Below, piece after piece: positions 11,560-21,773 of a stretch of DNA of 28,583 nt (position 1 is its first letter; every line of letters begins with the position of its first letter). The DNA lies in contig JADNRX010000635.1 of assembly GCA_015501595.1 (NCBI GenBank), forward strand, positions 1 through 28,583, read 5' to 3'. Made by a program: the position numbers and the translations under genes. The stretch comes from Hymenopellis radicata. Its lineage: Eukaryota; Basidiomycota; Agaricomycetes; Agaricales; Physalacriaceae. The notes under the pieces were generated by a model. That model searched no databases, had not been told where the DNA came from, and saw nothing but the letters and a program-made list of their open reading frames with translations.

Positions 11560-13105
11560 ACGTCGCTTGTAACCAGTACAGAGTAATTGCTAGCTCAGAT
11601 GATGCGAGGAACGAGTATCGTAGTAAGTTAGTTGGGAGAAAGTGAGGCCTGCAGCAGTTGTTTCATTTGGTGTTGTGTACATTCTCTACTGACTACTTAC
11701 GCCGGGGCTCAGAATATCTCTGCTAAAGAAAGTCTTTACTTCATTCGGGGCGGCCTTACTAAGTGGTTCACCACTCTTCTCCAAGGCAAAGTCTTGACGA
11801 AGACTAAGTTCGTGATGCTCCGACTCCAGGCGGCAAGCCACGTGGACCCTAGCTTGATCGTGATCGCAGGCATCCGCTCTTGCTCTCCGCGTTCATCTGC
11901 CTGATCCCGGTTGTACTCAGTGCACGGGCTTTTCAGCTTTTCTCTGTTCAGCGACGAGCAGGACTCTGTCACGCTTTTACAACCTGGGAACTCTTCGCGC
12001 ATTCGGCGGGACCGGAAGCACGCCCTTGGTAGCCTTTCTTGCGCTAGTCCCACAGGAAGACTTGGCGACTGTTATCGTCAGTGGAGTATCTGCTGCACTC
12101 GAACTAGCAGGATTGCGGACAGCTTGGGCTTGGAGAGACGGAATGGGATGTATAAGAATTTTTGACACCACACTTTCACGTCGGAGTTGCATCTCAATCC
12201 TGCAGACTTTATAGGCGTCACAGCAAGTTGACTTGTCTGGACCAACATCGGCTGGCCTCCGCTCCACGCATACACGTCAAGGTCCCAGCCTCGTATGCCG
12301 AGTCCCACAGCTAGGCTCGTCTCTTTCACACTCGGCCCTTCTCAGTAAAACGGACGACATCCAGTGTTGGCCTACTAGCCCGTGTTGTTTGGTGATATTT
12401 GTTCCAGGTGATCGCCTCTGAGAAGCTGCCCATCGATTTATCTTCTTAAGGGTATTGCTGATAGCGAATTTTAGTGTCGGAAGTTGAAATTGATAGTATT
12501 GTACGGGTTCTGTTAGGTTCTAGCTCGAGCTCACCAGTGGCAGTATTGCGTTGAGTGTGAGATCGCAAAGTGGCGGGCTTCCGAGAGGGTCAAGAACCTA
12601 ACAATACCTGTAGTTTGAGTTGAAAATTAAATCTGCAAATTATCAGAGCTATCAGAGCTGTGGAGCTTTGGCAAATTCGTTCCGCAGATCGACCTCAGAA
12701 TGACCACGATAAGTGTGACTCAACGTGACGAAGCGCGTCAAGTGTCACCCTCCGCATCCGCCGACAACACTAATTCAGCAGTTTTGGGACTATTACCCTC
12801 TGCGTGTACCTCAGGAATGTCAGAATATGTTTATATTGTATTTATACTAATGCTATCATTAAATACAGTCGGAAAGGCCTAAAGTGCTAGTCGAAGGTAA
12901 AGTATCAAGGTGCGTCAATGATTGAGTGGCTGTGCACTTAATAAGCGGCCGCGGTCTTGCAGACGGATGGACCTCCCCACATCCACGCATACATTTGCAG
13001 CAATCACGAACGTCCCGGCATCGCGTGACAACTTCTATAACCAGGACCGTGTCCTTGTTCTCAACGCACTCGTCTCATCCCAGCCCTCGACGCATACATT
13101 CACAT
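11560..13105. other. Intergenic stretch without a supportable gene
   Basis: About 1.5 kb holding the 3' untranslated region of the phosphofructokinase-2 gene. All open frames are short and featureless. The decamer ACGCATACAT recurs at about 12987 and 13090 shortly before the dispersed repeat begins. No recognisable element was seen. Confidence 0.5.
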
Positions 13106-13790
13106 GAATCGACCAGACTTTCGACATGACACCGACTAATACAACCGAACTTTGATAAGGCCCTCGGAACACTCGTGGAATCGGTATGACTGGACTGGTT
13201 CATCGCGTGGATTCGGCATGACTTGACTGGTTCATCGACGTTGCCTATCCGGACTGCCATCTAGCACGCCACTTGGCACATCAACACTCCCGACGGTTAA
13301 TGGCGCGTCTACGCGTTTTAGGTCTCGCTTCCCGGCCTTCGCATAATACCTTTCGGACATCAAGCATCGGTATGTCTTTCTCTGTCGTCTTTATTTCTAT
13401 TCTTCCCCGCTGGCCCTTTCTTCATTTCGACTATTGTGGTACACATCTTGTTTGGTTCAGTTCGACTTCCTTCCTCGACTGGTTCTTCTAGTGAGATTTA
13501 TGTACAGGATCCGATGTTTCGATATTCTCTTATGATTATTCATTTCAACCATTATTGTTCCTGCTCTCATTGGACTCGGTACGTGACACTCTTTGCTTCT
13601 TGACTTTGCTCTGGCCTTTGGCACTGGCAGAGCGATCTCGTGCATGACGGTGGATCTTCTTCGACACGCAGCCGTACTTGGGGAGCTCGCCGCCCCTCGA
13701 CGGAACTGAGGAGTTTGCCTGCACTGGATCTTGTGCGGGTTCTGTATGGTATCGTACATTGACTTGGAGTTGTGGTCGGGACTTGGAGCT
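13106..13790. repeat. Dispersed repeat, copy 1
   Basis: This stretch matches 16850-17466 in the same orientation, with small indels and scattered substitutions. The left edge is sharp (TGAATCGAnCAGACTTTCG). Both copies carry two imperfect tandem units of about 32 nt near the left end (GGATTCGG-ATGACTTGACTGGTTCATCG). Both also keep a short frame beginning MARLRVLGLASRPSH, followed by a donor-like GTATGT. Copy 1 has about 57 nt near 13674-13730 that copy 2 lacks, and the 12-mer CTCGACGGAACT occurs at 13696 and again at 13796. The right edge of homology lies at 13790 only because copy 2 switches there to other DNA, so copy 1 may extend further. The family is unknown. A solo LTR or non-autonomous element is possible, but no target-site duplication or terminal inverted repeat was found. 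Confidence 0.8.
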
Positions 13791-14118
13791 GGCTGCTCGA
13801 CGGAACTATCTCTCTCTCTCTCTGACATTGTGTCCACAAGGACCATAAACTCTCTCAACTAACTTATCACCATGACATCAAGGGACAGCACTAATAGAAC
13901 GTGAAGGCCCAAACCCCCCGCCATCTCATGGACTGGGACTCGAAAATGCATAGAATATTCTGGGAAAACGAGTGTGGGAGTAAGTACTCGAATAAATAAA
14001 TCTAGGTAATCAATGAAGTATTCGGAGAATAAACGAGAGAACTAAGTTGGTTGCCAGAACCGCGCCAGCGCATGCACCACCACGACCCGCTCTTCTTCAA
14101 CCGGCCATTTTGACCATC
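13791..14118. other. 3' flank of the membrane-protein gene with a TC microsatellite
   Basis: A (TC)7 run lies at about 13809-13822. The rest is non-coding and should include the 3' untranslated region of the minus-strand gene at 14119. The right end of repeat copy 1 may extend into it. Confidence 0.5.
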
Positions 14119-15459
14119 TCAAACCTTCTCAGCATATTGCTTGTGGCCAGACACCAGCGCGCCGGCTTCAACGCGACCTTCATCTCCGTCCTGCTCACGT
14201 GGCTCTTCTACAATCTCTTGCGCCTGCGCCTCCAGATCGATGTTCGCTGTGGCATGTCCGGTGCTCGCGGACGTTGTTTGCATGCTGTGGTTCGGCCCAC
14301 TGGCAAATTGCAGAGACTCCGTGCTTGAGAGCACACTGCTCCGCATGTGCGGGAGGGATGGGCGTGTCCATGAGTCGTTGGGACGTGATTGACCGGCCAT
14401 GACACGGGCAATGATGAGGGTGGGTGCAATGCCCTGGATGGCAAGTCAGTATAGTCAATGACTATGGATAAATGTCACTTACGGTGATGCTGTAGGATAT
14501 GACCTCAGGGTAGGGTTCGGCCGTCAAGACCGGTACGCCAGTGTAAAACTGGTATGCATATGCAATAAGGAGAGCTATGTAGATGATGGCATACATAGCG
14601 GCTGATTCAACAAGAATCTCAATAATGCCACGGTAGGTCTTGAAGCCGGCACCGAGGCCGCTAACCCGGCGCACAATGCGAAAGAGGATGAGGACAGTGC
14701 ACAAGCTATTTGTTGTCACAGTCATTGAGTAATAGACCAGTATCCAATTCGTTTGACTGGTACTTGTGAAGGTACCATTGGCAAAGAAGGAGGCGATAAT
14801 CATGCAGGCACTAACTATACACAAATTATCAGAAGGACAAGTTTGTTGGGAGATTGGACTCACTTGTCTCAGTGATCACACAAAGGCCAGGTATGGCAAT
14901 AACTTTTAAATTTCCGCCATACAGCACCCAGCAGCGCCAAACCTAATCGAAATCATCAATGGGTCAGAATTACTTGAGCACCAGGGAACGTACATACCAA
15001 GATCAGGTCTGCAATGAAGACACTAAGGCATCGAAGTACGTCTGCAGCAATGAACTCCGGTATGTCACCAGTAAGGTAAAAGTTGAACTCCGTCTCCAAC
15101 GATGTCCCATGGGCAATGAAGAGATGGCCAACATATTTCCACTCCAAACCCAAGATGACAGTGTTGGCAAACCATAGGAAGGTTATGATGCCAGCGAGGG
15201 TCATCCGTTTCCGAATGGACTGTGTGCTCTCGACTAGATAAGATGTTGATATGAGAAGAGGAAATTGTCTGAAAAGCCACCCACTTATATAATATAAGGC
15301 AACAAAGAGGATGCTCGTGTGAATGCCATGGCAGAAGGCCAGGAGAATGACAGGATGTAAATATGTGGACATGAGAGACTGAACATCGGCTACGGTCCAT
15401 CCGTAGTCCTCCCAAGGTGGCGACATGGTGGTTTTTGGTTTGCTGACTGGCGCGGCCAT
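14119..15459 (-). CDS. Seven-helix membrane protein, Agaricomycete family of unknown function
   Basis: Five exons, 15459-15285, 15233-14998, 14942-14864, 14814-14483 and 14433-14119, give 378 residues. The introns are 47-55 nt, GT-AG and in frame. Seven hydrophobic spans are visible: about residues 30-58, 68-90, 120-140, 150-170, 185-208, 222-245 and 255-280. Landmarks are VWRCWVLYGG at the start of exon 3 and GIAPTLIIARVMAGQSRPNDSW at the start of exon 5 (the last helix and the beginning of the cytosolic tail). Both are hallmarks of a large Agaricomycete integral-membrane family with no established function. The C-terminal tail of about 100 residues is Ser/Thr/Gln-rich. ATG 15459 is chosen; ATG 15426 (MSPPWEDYGW) is equally plausible, and a frame open further upstream is probably leader. 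The gene sits between the two repeat copies. Confidence 0.8.
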
Positions 15460-16849
15460 CTGCCTGTTCATATACACTACGACGAAGCCATGCAAGTAGA
15501 CGAGGACGAGGGGTTGGCTGATCCTGTGCTGATCTGAGTGAAGCGATAATGAATTACAAGATTCATACAGTCGTAATCGGTGCAATAAATCATAACTTCA
15601 CCAGGTCTACGAAGCCGCCGCGAAAGCGTACCTATTCGACTAGGACCAAACATTGTTGGATATGGTGTTCTCATCCTGATGTAACGGAGAACAAGAAGGA
15701 CGGCGAAAAGTAGAGAGCAGTGGCTGGCGTACTCGCTGGGCATCAGCGACGACCATCTGGATCTGCAGGATGTTCACTGATATGATTCGGGAAGACGATC
15801 GCGACGAGGGCCCATCGCACCTCATGTCCTATGTTGCATGAGAATTCTCAGCGTAGATGTACAACGGCGAAGACGGACCTATGACTTGTCGCACATCGTG
15901 ATCTCACGGGAGAAGAAGCGGTCAAAATAGATGAGCCCTTGGAGGGGAGGGGGAGGCCGGACGAGATGATACCAGAAATGTCGCTCGCTCAAGGTGCCAA
16001 TCTCCAGCTTTCCTCGGAGAACCGACGTCGCTTCATTCCGACTATGACAGCTTGGTTTGCTCCACAACGTAAACGTTACTAGTCTGCGTGTTGCAATGCG
16101 TGTAGAGGCGCATACAGTCCAATACGCAGTCGGGAGTCTGAGTCGTAAGTACCTGTTCGCTTTCATGCAGCTCCCTGCTTAAAGTCCATAGAGCCAGCGA
16201 GAATCGGTCAGCCGAGGATTGCGTCGAGGCCGATGAACTCGTTCATCAGATTGAACCGGAGAAATAGAGGGTTTCGTCCAGGTACGTGTCTTGCTTGGAT
16301 TCGGGTACACGTATACAGCTGATTCGTGGAAAGGGACAACACCCATAGCCTGCCGATAAGCGCGACAAACAGAGAAGCACACTACGTGACTTTGTCAACA
16401 TGGCGGCAGGACGCAGCCCAAGATGTCGATCAGATCCACCCAAGGGTCGCCCTCCTCCCGCCATCATCGTCGACAGCCTCCCACTCGAAAAAGTGACGCG
16501 TTCGACGGGTACCCATCTGTCCAACTACTTGACTTACGACTTTTTATCTCGCGCAAGACGGCGGCTTGTTCAAACTTGGGGCGGCGTGGATGCCCTCGCC
16601 AGGCAGGCTTGCTACAAGTGCATTATTTTCTTCGATTTGGGGCTCACTTTTGACGTGGTTTGAAGCAGATTATCCCCCACTGTCAAGGTCCTAGGGTGAA
16701 TGATTGGTCTTGTTGCTGCCTGGACATTGAACTTGTTTTCTTGGAATAGCTTCTTTGCCACCACCTTCACAATCGCGTCTGGAATCGTCCGTCGTCATCC
16801 CTAGAACCGGAACGACGGCCAATGACGTGTGCGGACCTACTTTTTCTTT
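15460..16849. other. Upstream region without a supportable gene
   Basis: About 1.4 kb upstream of the membrane-protein gene, up to the left edge of repeat copy 2. It should include that gene's promoter. Open frames are under 100 codons and have no recognisable domain. Confidence 0.45.
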
Positions 16850-17466
16850 GAATCGAACAGACTTTCGACATGACACCGACTAAAATGCAACCGAACCAAC
16901 GGTTGATAAGGCCCTCGGAATACTCGTGGATTCGGTATGACTGGACCAGTGGTTCATCGCGTGGATTCGGCATGACTTGACTGGTTCATCGACGTTGCCT
17001 ATCTGGACTGCCATCTAGCACCACATCAACACTCCCGACGGTTAATGGCGCGTCTACGCGTTTTAGGTCTCGCTTCCCGGCCTTCGCATCATACCTTTCG
17101 GACATCAAGCATCGGTATGTCTCTCTCTGTCTTTATTTTCATTCTTCCCCGCCGGACCTTTCTTCATTTCGACTATTGTGGTACACTTGGTTCAGTTCGA
17201 CTTCCTTCCTCGACTGGTTCTTCTAGTGGGATTTATGTACAGGATCTGTTTCGATATTCTCTTATGATCACTCATTTCAACCATTATTGTTCCTGCTCTC
17301 ATTGGACTCGATAGTTGCCACTCTTTTCTTGACTTTGCTCTGGGCCTGGTCATGGTCTCGATCTCGTGCATGACGGTGGATCTTCTTCGACTCGCAGCCG
17401 TGGATCTTGTGCGGGTTCTGTATGGGATCGTACATTGACTTGGACTTGTGGCCTGGACTGGGAGCT
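16850..17466. repeat. Dispersed repeat, copy 2, fused to a gene fragment
   Basis: Second copy of the repeat at 13106-13790, same orientation. It starts at GAATCGAACAGACTTTCG and runs to GGACTGGGAGCT, where homology to copy 1 stops. One or two bases later (17468) the sequence becomes the phosphofructokinase-2 fragment. It lacks the roughly 57-nt block of copy 1 and has several smaller indels. The second donor-like GTACGT of copy 1 is changed here to ATAGTT. The tandem units of about 32 nt and the MARLRVLGLASRPSH frame are kept. Confidence 0.8.
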
Positions 17467-17467
17467 T

Positions 17468-18604
17468 ATGAGACAACATGGCCTTATATACGCATATTGA
17501 ACGTCGGAGAGAAGATCATGGTCAACGATATCAACGGTTACCTTCAATCCCGAATCGTCTTCTTCCTCATGAACATCCACAACCGGTATAGAACAATCTA
17601 TTTTGCACGGGTACGTGAATTTCTTCGCCCTCAATTGCAGCCATTTTAATATGTTGCTAGTCTGGGCAATCCCTGATTGAACATTCATACAAAGCGGCTC
17701 CACGCGGGGTGGGAGTACGCAGAGAAGTTGAAGGAATTCGTATTGCAGCGCCGAGCAAAGAGTCTCGAACAGCGCGGATTGACTGCTCAATCTGAACGGC
17801 TCGTGGTATGTAGGCGCCAAGAAGACGTGACCACACAATGAATCTCAATAACAGATATGGACTTCTACGCGCCGACGCGCGCACCACACTGCCTGGCCAT
17901 TTCTCCAGAATACTCCTCAGCTCCCCTATCCGAATCCCACGATTACCGTTTCATCTGACGAAGACGCATTATCTTTCGAAGTGGACAGTACTGAAGTAAC
18001 TCCGACGGCTACGCCCCATACAGAAACACCACCTGGGAAGCCCAAGTCCACGCCTAGCACTCTGAACGTCAAAGTCATCGAAAAGCCTCAAATGTCAGAG
18101 ATCAACCCTGGTATCTGGGATGGCCTGTCGCCAGATCAAGCGCGCAAGTATCACCCTCGAGACTGGGAACGCTTCGTGAAGGATCCATACGCGTTCAGAG
18201 CTCCCGTGCAGAGAGCTACCACGATCTCAGCGGTTAGTAAAATCTCCGTTTCGTAGTAAAATGCTTGACTAATAACGCTTCTTTTTTCTTAGTACGCCTC
18301 GAGCCAATCCTCACCGAGAGACCGAGGATCTGCTGATCATTGGGCATGCCTCTGTTATCCGCTGTCTTCTCGCCTACCTGCGCGCGGCGACCTGCTCGAG
18401 GTCGTGCCGGCATCGTACGGGGTGCACAGCCAGGCGTTCCGTTTTTGGGACGGGCCCGGGAGACGGGGCGACGAGGACGCAGAGGCATAAGGACGAGAAC
18501 AACTTTTTACGAGAACTATGCTGAAGACACGAAAGGGAAGCGTAAGACCACGGCGCATGACCCAGCAATTGAATTGTCAGCATAACCATCGCCTGTAACC
18601 AGTA
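17468..18604 (+). pseudogene. Truncated 6-phosphofructo-2-kinase pseudogene
   Basis: Near-identical copy of 10376-11580: exon 4 from about residue 187, exons 5-7 and the first 20 or so bases after the stop. Introns 4, 5 and 6 are present at the same places, so it arose by DNA duplication, not from mRNA. It lacks promoter, start codon, Walker A and most of the kinase domain. Further damage relative to the parent: an 11-nt loss after TCATACAAAGC (about 17695), a 1-nt loss in GCTCCCGTGC (about 18203), a 10-nt loss near 18313, a 40-nt loss near 18382 that deletes the segment after CLLAYL, and a 5-nt loss near 18487. No functional product is expected. Homology stops at GTAACCAGTA, 23 bp before the convergent permease stop codon. 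Confidence 0.92.
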
Positions 18605-18627
18605 TCATTCAAATTTTTGTATCAACG

Positions 18628-21114
18628 CTAGACCACAGGCCGAGTGTCGTACTCAGTCTTGTCTTTGGTGTCACTCCTTTCCTGGGTAATGCTCTCAACC
18701 GAGCGATCATCTGCGGTCTCAACTTCATGGGATAAATCGACCTCCTCGAAGGACGATGCCATGCCCGGCACGGGGAAGACATAGTTGAGCCCAATATAAA
18801 CGAGAGAGGAGACGCCAAAGCCTGTGAAGAAGGACATTTCGTAAATCCGAGTCGCAGCCAGAGGCACAGAGCGCCCCGCTAAACGGGAACGGAAACGGAT
18901 TCCAAGTTAGTATGGGGGAGGGGGGCGGGGGCCGAGACTCAACTCGCTCCTGCGAACCCTACGACATTGATCAGGATCCCCGCGATGTATGCGACGTACG
19001 CGCTGTGTAAAAATCGGGGTTCATTTAGTATTAGTATCGGGCTGTGCGAATGAACTCTAACCGGAAGTTGAACCCGAATGTATACCAATACCAGCCGTCA
19101 GGTTTGGTATGGTACAGGTCCGCGACGCGGTAGTGGCCTCGATGAATGAGATAGTAGTCCGTGATCTTGAAAGACGAGAATTAGGTCTAATTAACAGACG
19201 CGCAGTAACATCCAAGCCACAAACCATGACACCGGCTATCGAGCTCAAGAACACAGAGTACGCGGATAGATAAGAAGTGAAACTGTTGCTACTCTGCAAG
19301 ACTATCCGCGAGCGTGTGAGAGCACAGGTCTACTGTATGTGACGGAAGTAAAGAAGAACGTACGTTTCCAGGGTAGCATGCACAGACCGACGATGGCAGC
19401 GATGTATCCGCCGCGCCTGATATTCTGGACAAGTTGAGTATTTACGATCATCGTGTTAACGGGATCAAACCTACAATGTAGCGGGGGAAGAGCGCAGTCA
19501 GGTCGCATCCCGCACTGATTGAATTTGCAGAAATGTTGGTTCTAAAGTGGTAATATTAACACTGCCTCTCCCCAACTAGACGTAGGTGCCAAGGACGTAC
19601 CCAAGCTAGACAGACGGAAGAAGAAAAGTCAACATCATGAGGTTGAGAACAGCATAGAAAAGATACCTGAGCAATGATGAAGGATGCGGAGATGAACCAA
19701 ACCTAGTAGAGCGTAAGACCGCGGGGGAGAATGAAACACCACCCACTCACCCCAAAACGTGTCGCGCCAGACGGCCCATCGTCCAAAAAGCGCGCCAGCA
19801 GATCGACGGGGGACCAAATCGCATCCCCATATATCTTCTCAGACGACGAGCTCACGACGATGCCCACAAAGCTGACAAGCGAGAACGTCACCGGCACGGA
19901 TATGAGCTGCGGCCACAGGGCCGCAGACGGACGCTGCGCGCGCGACGCAAAGTCCGGCGCGTTTCTGCGGTGCAGTTTGAGCACGCCAAACACAAGGCGG
20001 CGCGTGATGCAACAACGTACGTGACAAGGGTGGCCATATTGCTGATGCACGACATCAGACTCGACACCATCGCCCAGCCCAGCTCCGACCCGTGTACGCC
20101 TGACGGCTGGCTCAAGATGGGGCCGACGCCCTTTGCCTTGACGATGCACCATACGAAGAACGTGAGCCCCGCGGCCGGCGCGACGAACGCCTTGACCGTG
20201 AACAGGTGGCGGCTAAAACGCGTCGTTAGACCATGGAGATAACATAATATAGTGCGGGGCACTTGCATTTGATGAATCGGAAACCATATAGCGGGCAGGG
20301 AGATCAGCCAGAAGAGGAAGAAGGCCATAAAGTCCTTGGTCGTCGTCCCAGAGGATGCAGGGAGGTGATTGGCTGGATAAGACCGCGTCCGTGAACGGAG
20401 CGAGGGAGGAGATCAGAGGACGCACGGATGGAGTTGACGCTGGGCCACATTGATCTGAGCATCACCAACATACAGCTGCCACCAATGCTCGCTTGGACGC
20501 CATACCATATGCTACGTCCTAGAATCAACTAGCAAAAACTATTTGGCAAGTCACGTACCATGCCATCGCGCCACGGTTAAACGTGCACCACAGACTCCCG
20601 TAAAGACCGAAACTCGTCCGCGCGACCACAGGGAATGTGACGTGAAAGACGGCTCCAGGCCTCGCATTGAGGACGATAAACGGCGCGACGACGCCGTAGC
20701 CTACCCAAACGCAGATCCATGCTTGCCACCACGATAATTTATTCTGCACCATCGAAGAAACAATCATCCATCTGTGGAGAAACGCATAAAGCTCGATCGC
20801 ACTCCAACGACACGGTGCAAACGCACGTATTGATGTTGAAACTGTCCGCAATCCAGCTGCGATCGTGACAGTGTGAACTTGACGGGGGGCATGCATACAC
20901 AAAGTTTAAGCACGCACAACGCGAAGAAGTTGATCGCCTTCCACGTTCTTTTTTCTGGGCCGACTGGGAGAAGATCTTCATTCTATAACAACGTTCAATA
21001 GGGTAGCACAAGTGTGCGTGATAAGATCTTATGGATGCTCACGCTGAGGAAGATGTCCTTTTGAGTCATTCCTGGCGGATGGGATACTTCTAGTCGCTTC
21101 AGAATTCGGCTCAT
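18628..21114 (-). CDS. NCS1 nucleobase/allantoin-type permease
   Basis: Sixteen exons give 545 residues: 21114-21043, 20982-20918, 20856-20827, 20771-20559, 20511-20426, 20372-20267, 20212-20021, 19964-19751, 19702-19667, 19605-19601, 19541-19475, 19424-19364, 19301-19225, 19165-19062, 19002-18944, 18878-18628. Landmarks of the fungal Fur4/Dal4 branch of nucleobase:cation symport-1 appear in order: [119 protein letters not shown] and [18 protein letters not shown]. It should import uracil, allantoin or a related nucleobase across the plasma membrane; the sequence alone does not settle which. Exon 10 is only 5 nt, and the intron after exon 6 is GC-AG. The first exon is the least certain part. 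The gene converges on the pseudogene at 17468-18604. Confidence 0.9.
19601..19605 (-). other. Five-nucleotide micro-exon of the permease gene
   Basis: Between ...FIIAQ (exon ending 19667) and TNISANS (exon starting 19541), the family reads Leu-Gly. The only way I found to supply it is CTTGG at 19605-19601, preceded by ...GTCTAG and followed by GTACGT. It gives AQ-LG-TNISANS with perfect frame on both sides. Confidence 0.65.
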
Positions 21115-21773
21115 CGTCGTCGTGATCCAACCTGAGAAGAGAAAAGTTCGCAGGCCATTTTAAGCAAAGACTAGAACGTATATGGCCGCGGCGCATGAAG
21201 ATAAAGACCTGGGGGCCACATGGTACTCGTTGATATTAATATCATTGATAAGGGAGTAGCAGTCACGAAGTCGTTGGCGGTCACTGTAACGACACGCGAT
21301 CACGTTTTCCACTTGAGCGCGTTCCCGAATGGGTGGACATGTATGTAGCTGGGGAATAAGAAATCAGTGTTTCCAAGTGAAGCCAAGTAGCTTGCGGTAC
21401 CTTGATATGACAAGTGGAATCTCAGGATGTCTTTGCTTCATTGTCGTCAATGTGGTATAATCCCAAGCGATTCTCGGGTGGTGAGTAAATATATAATTGG
21501 TTATATGATTCTAGTTGTACACGAGAGAATGCAGCAAAACACCCGAAGAACATACTTGCGGTAAATGCGTGCACGATAGCAAGGAATAGCATGGAGTGAT
21601 AGATAAACATAAACCAAAATATGTGCGATGAAGAGGAAAATGCAAAGGAGGCGACGGAGAAGAAGAAAACAAGCCCATGCAAGAGACTGATGCGATACAA
21701 GTGTGAATGATGCAAAGTGTACGCAGGATTATGCGATAAATAATGGATCGGATGTGAATATATTGCATGTAGA
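21115..21773. promoter_or_regulatory. Promoter region of the permease gene with a palindrome and GATA site
   Basis: About 660 bp between the NCS1 start and the stop of the next minus-strand gene. A perfect 14-bp palindrome, TGATATTAATATCA, lies at 21231-21244. A TGATAA site (21246-21251) follows it at once; it matches the HGATAR consensus bound by fungal GATA nitrogen regulators. This is about 120-140 bp upstream of the start codon, where such control of a nucleobase permease would be expected, but regulation is inferred. Confidence 0.4.

Noticed and set aside
13106..17466. Repeat pair as the two LTRs of one retrotransposon
   Set aside because: The interval between the copies holds a membrane-protein gene and no gag, protease, reverse transcriptase or integrase sequence. 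Copy 2 ends in a gene fragment and no target-site duplication was found.
17350..17838. 162-codon minus-strand open frame across the repeat/pseudogene junction
   Set aside because: It reads antisense through phosphofructokinase-2 exons and introns, and the same antisense sequence appears at 10252-10806 opposite the intact gene, so it is a shadow frame.
19703..20328. Long minus-strand frames of 146-149 codons within the permease region
   Set aside because: They overlap permease exons in other frames or read through its introns. Only the spliced NCS1 frame carries family motifs.
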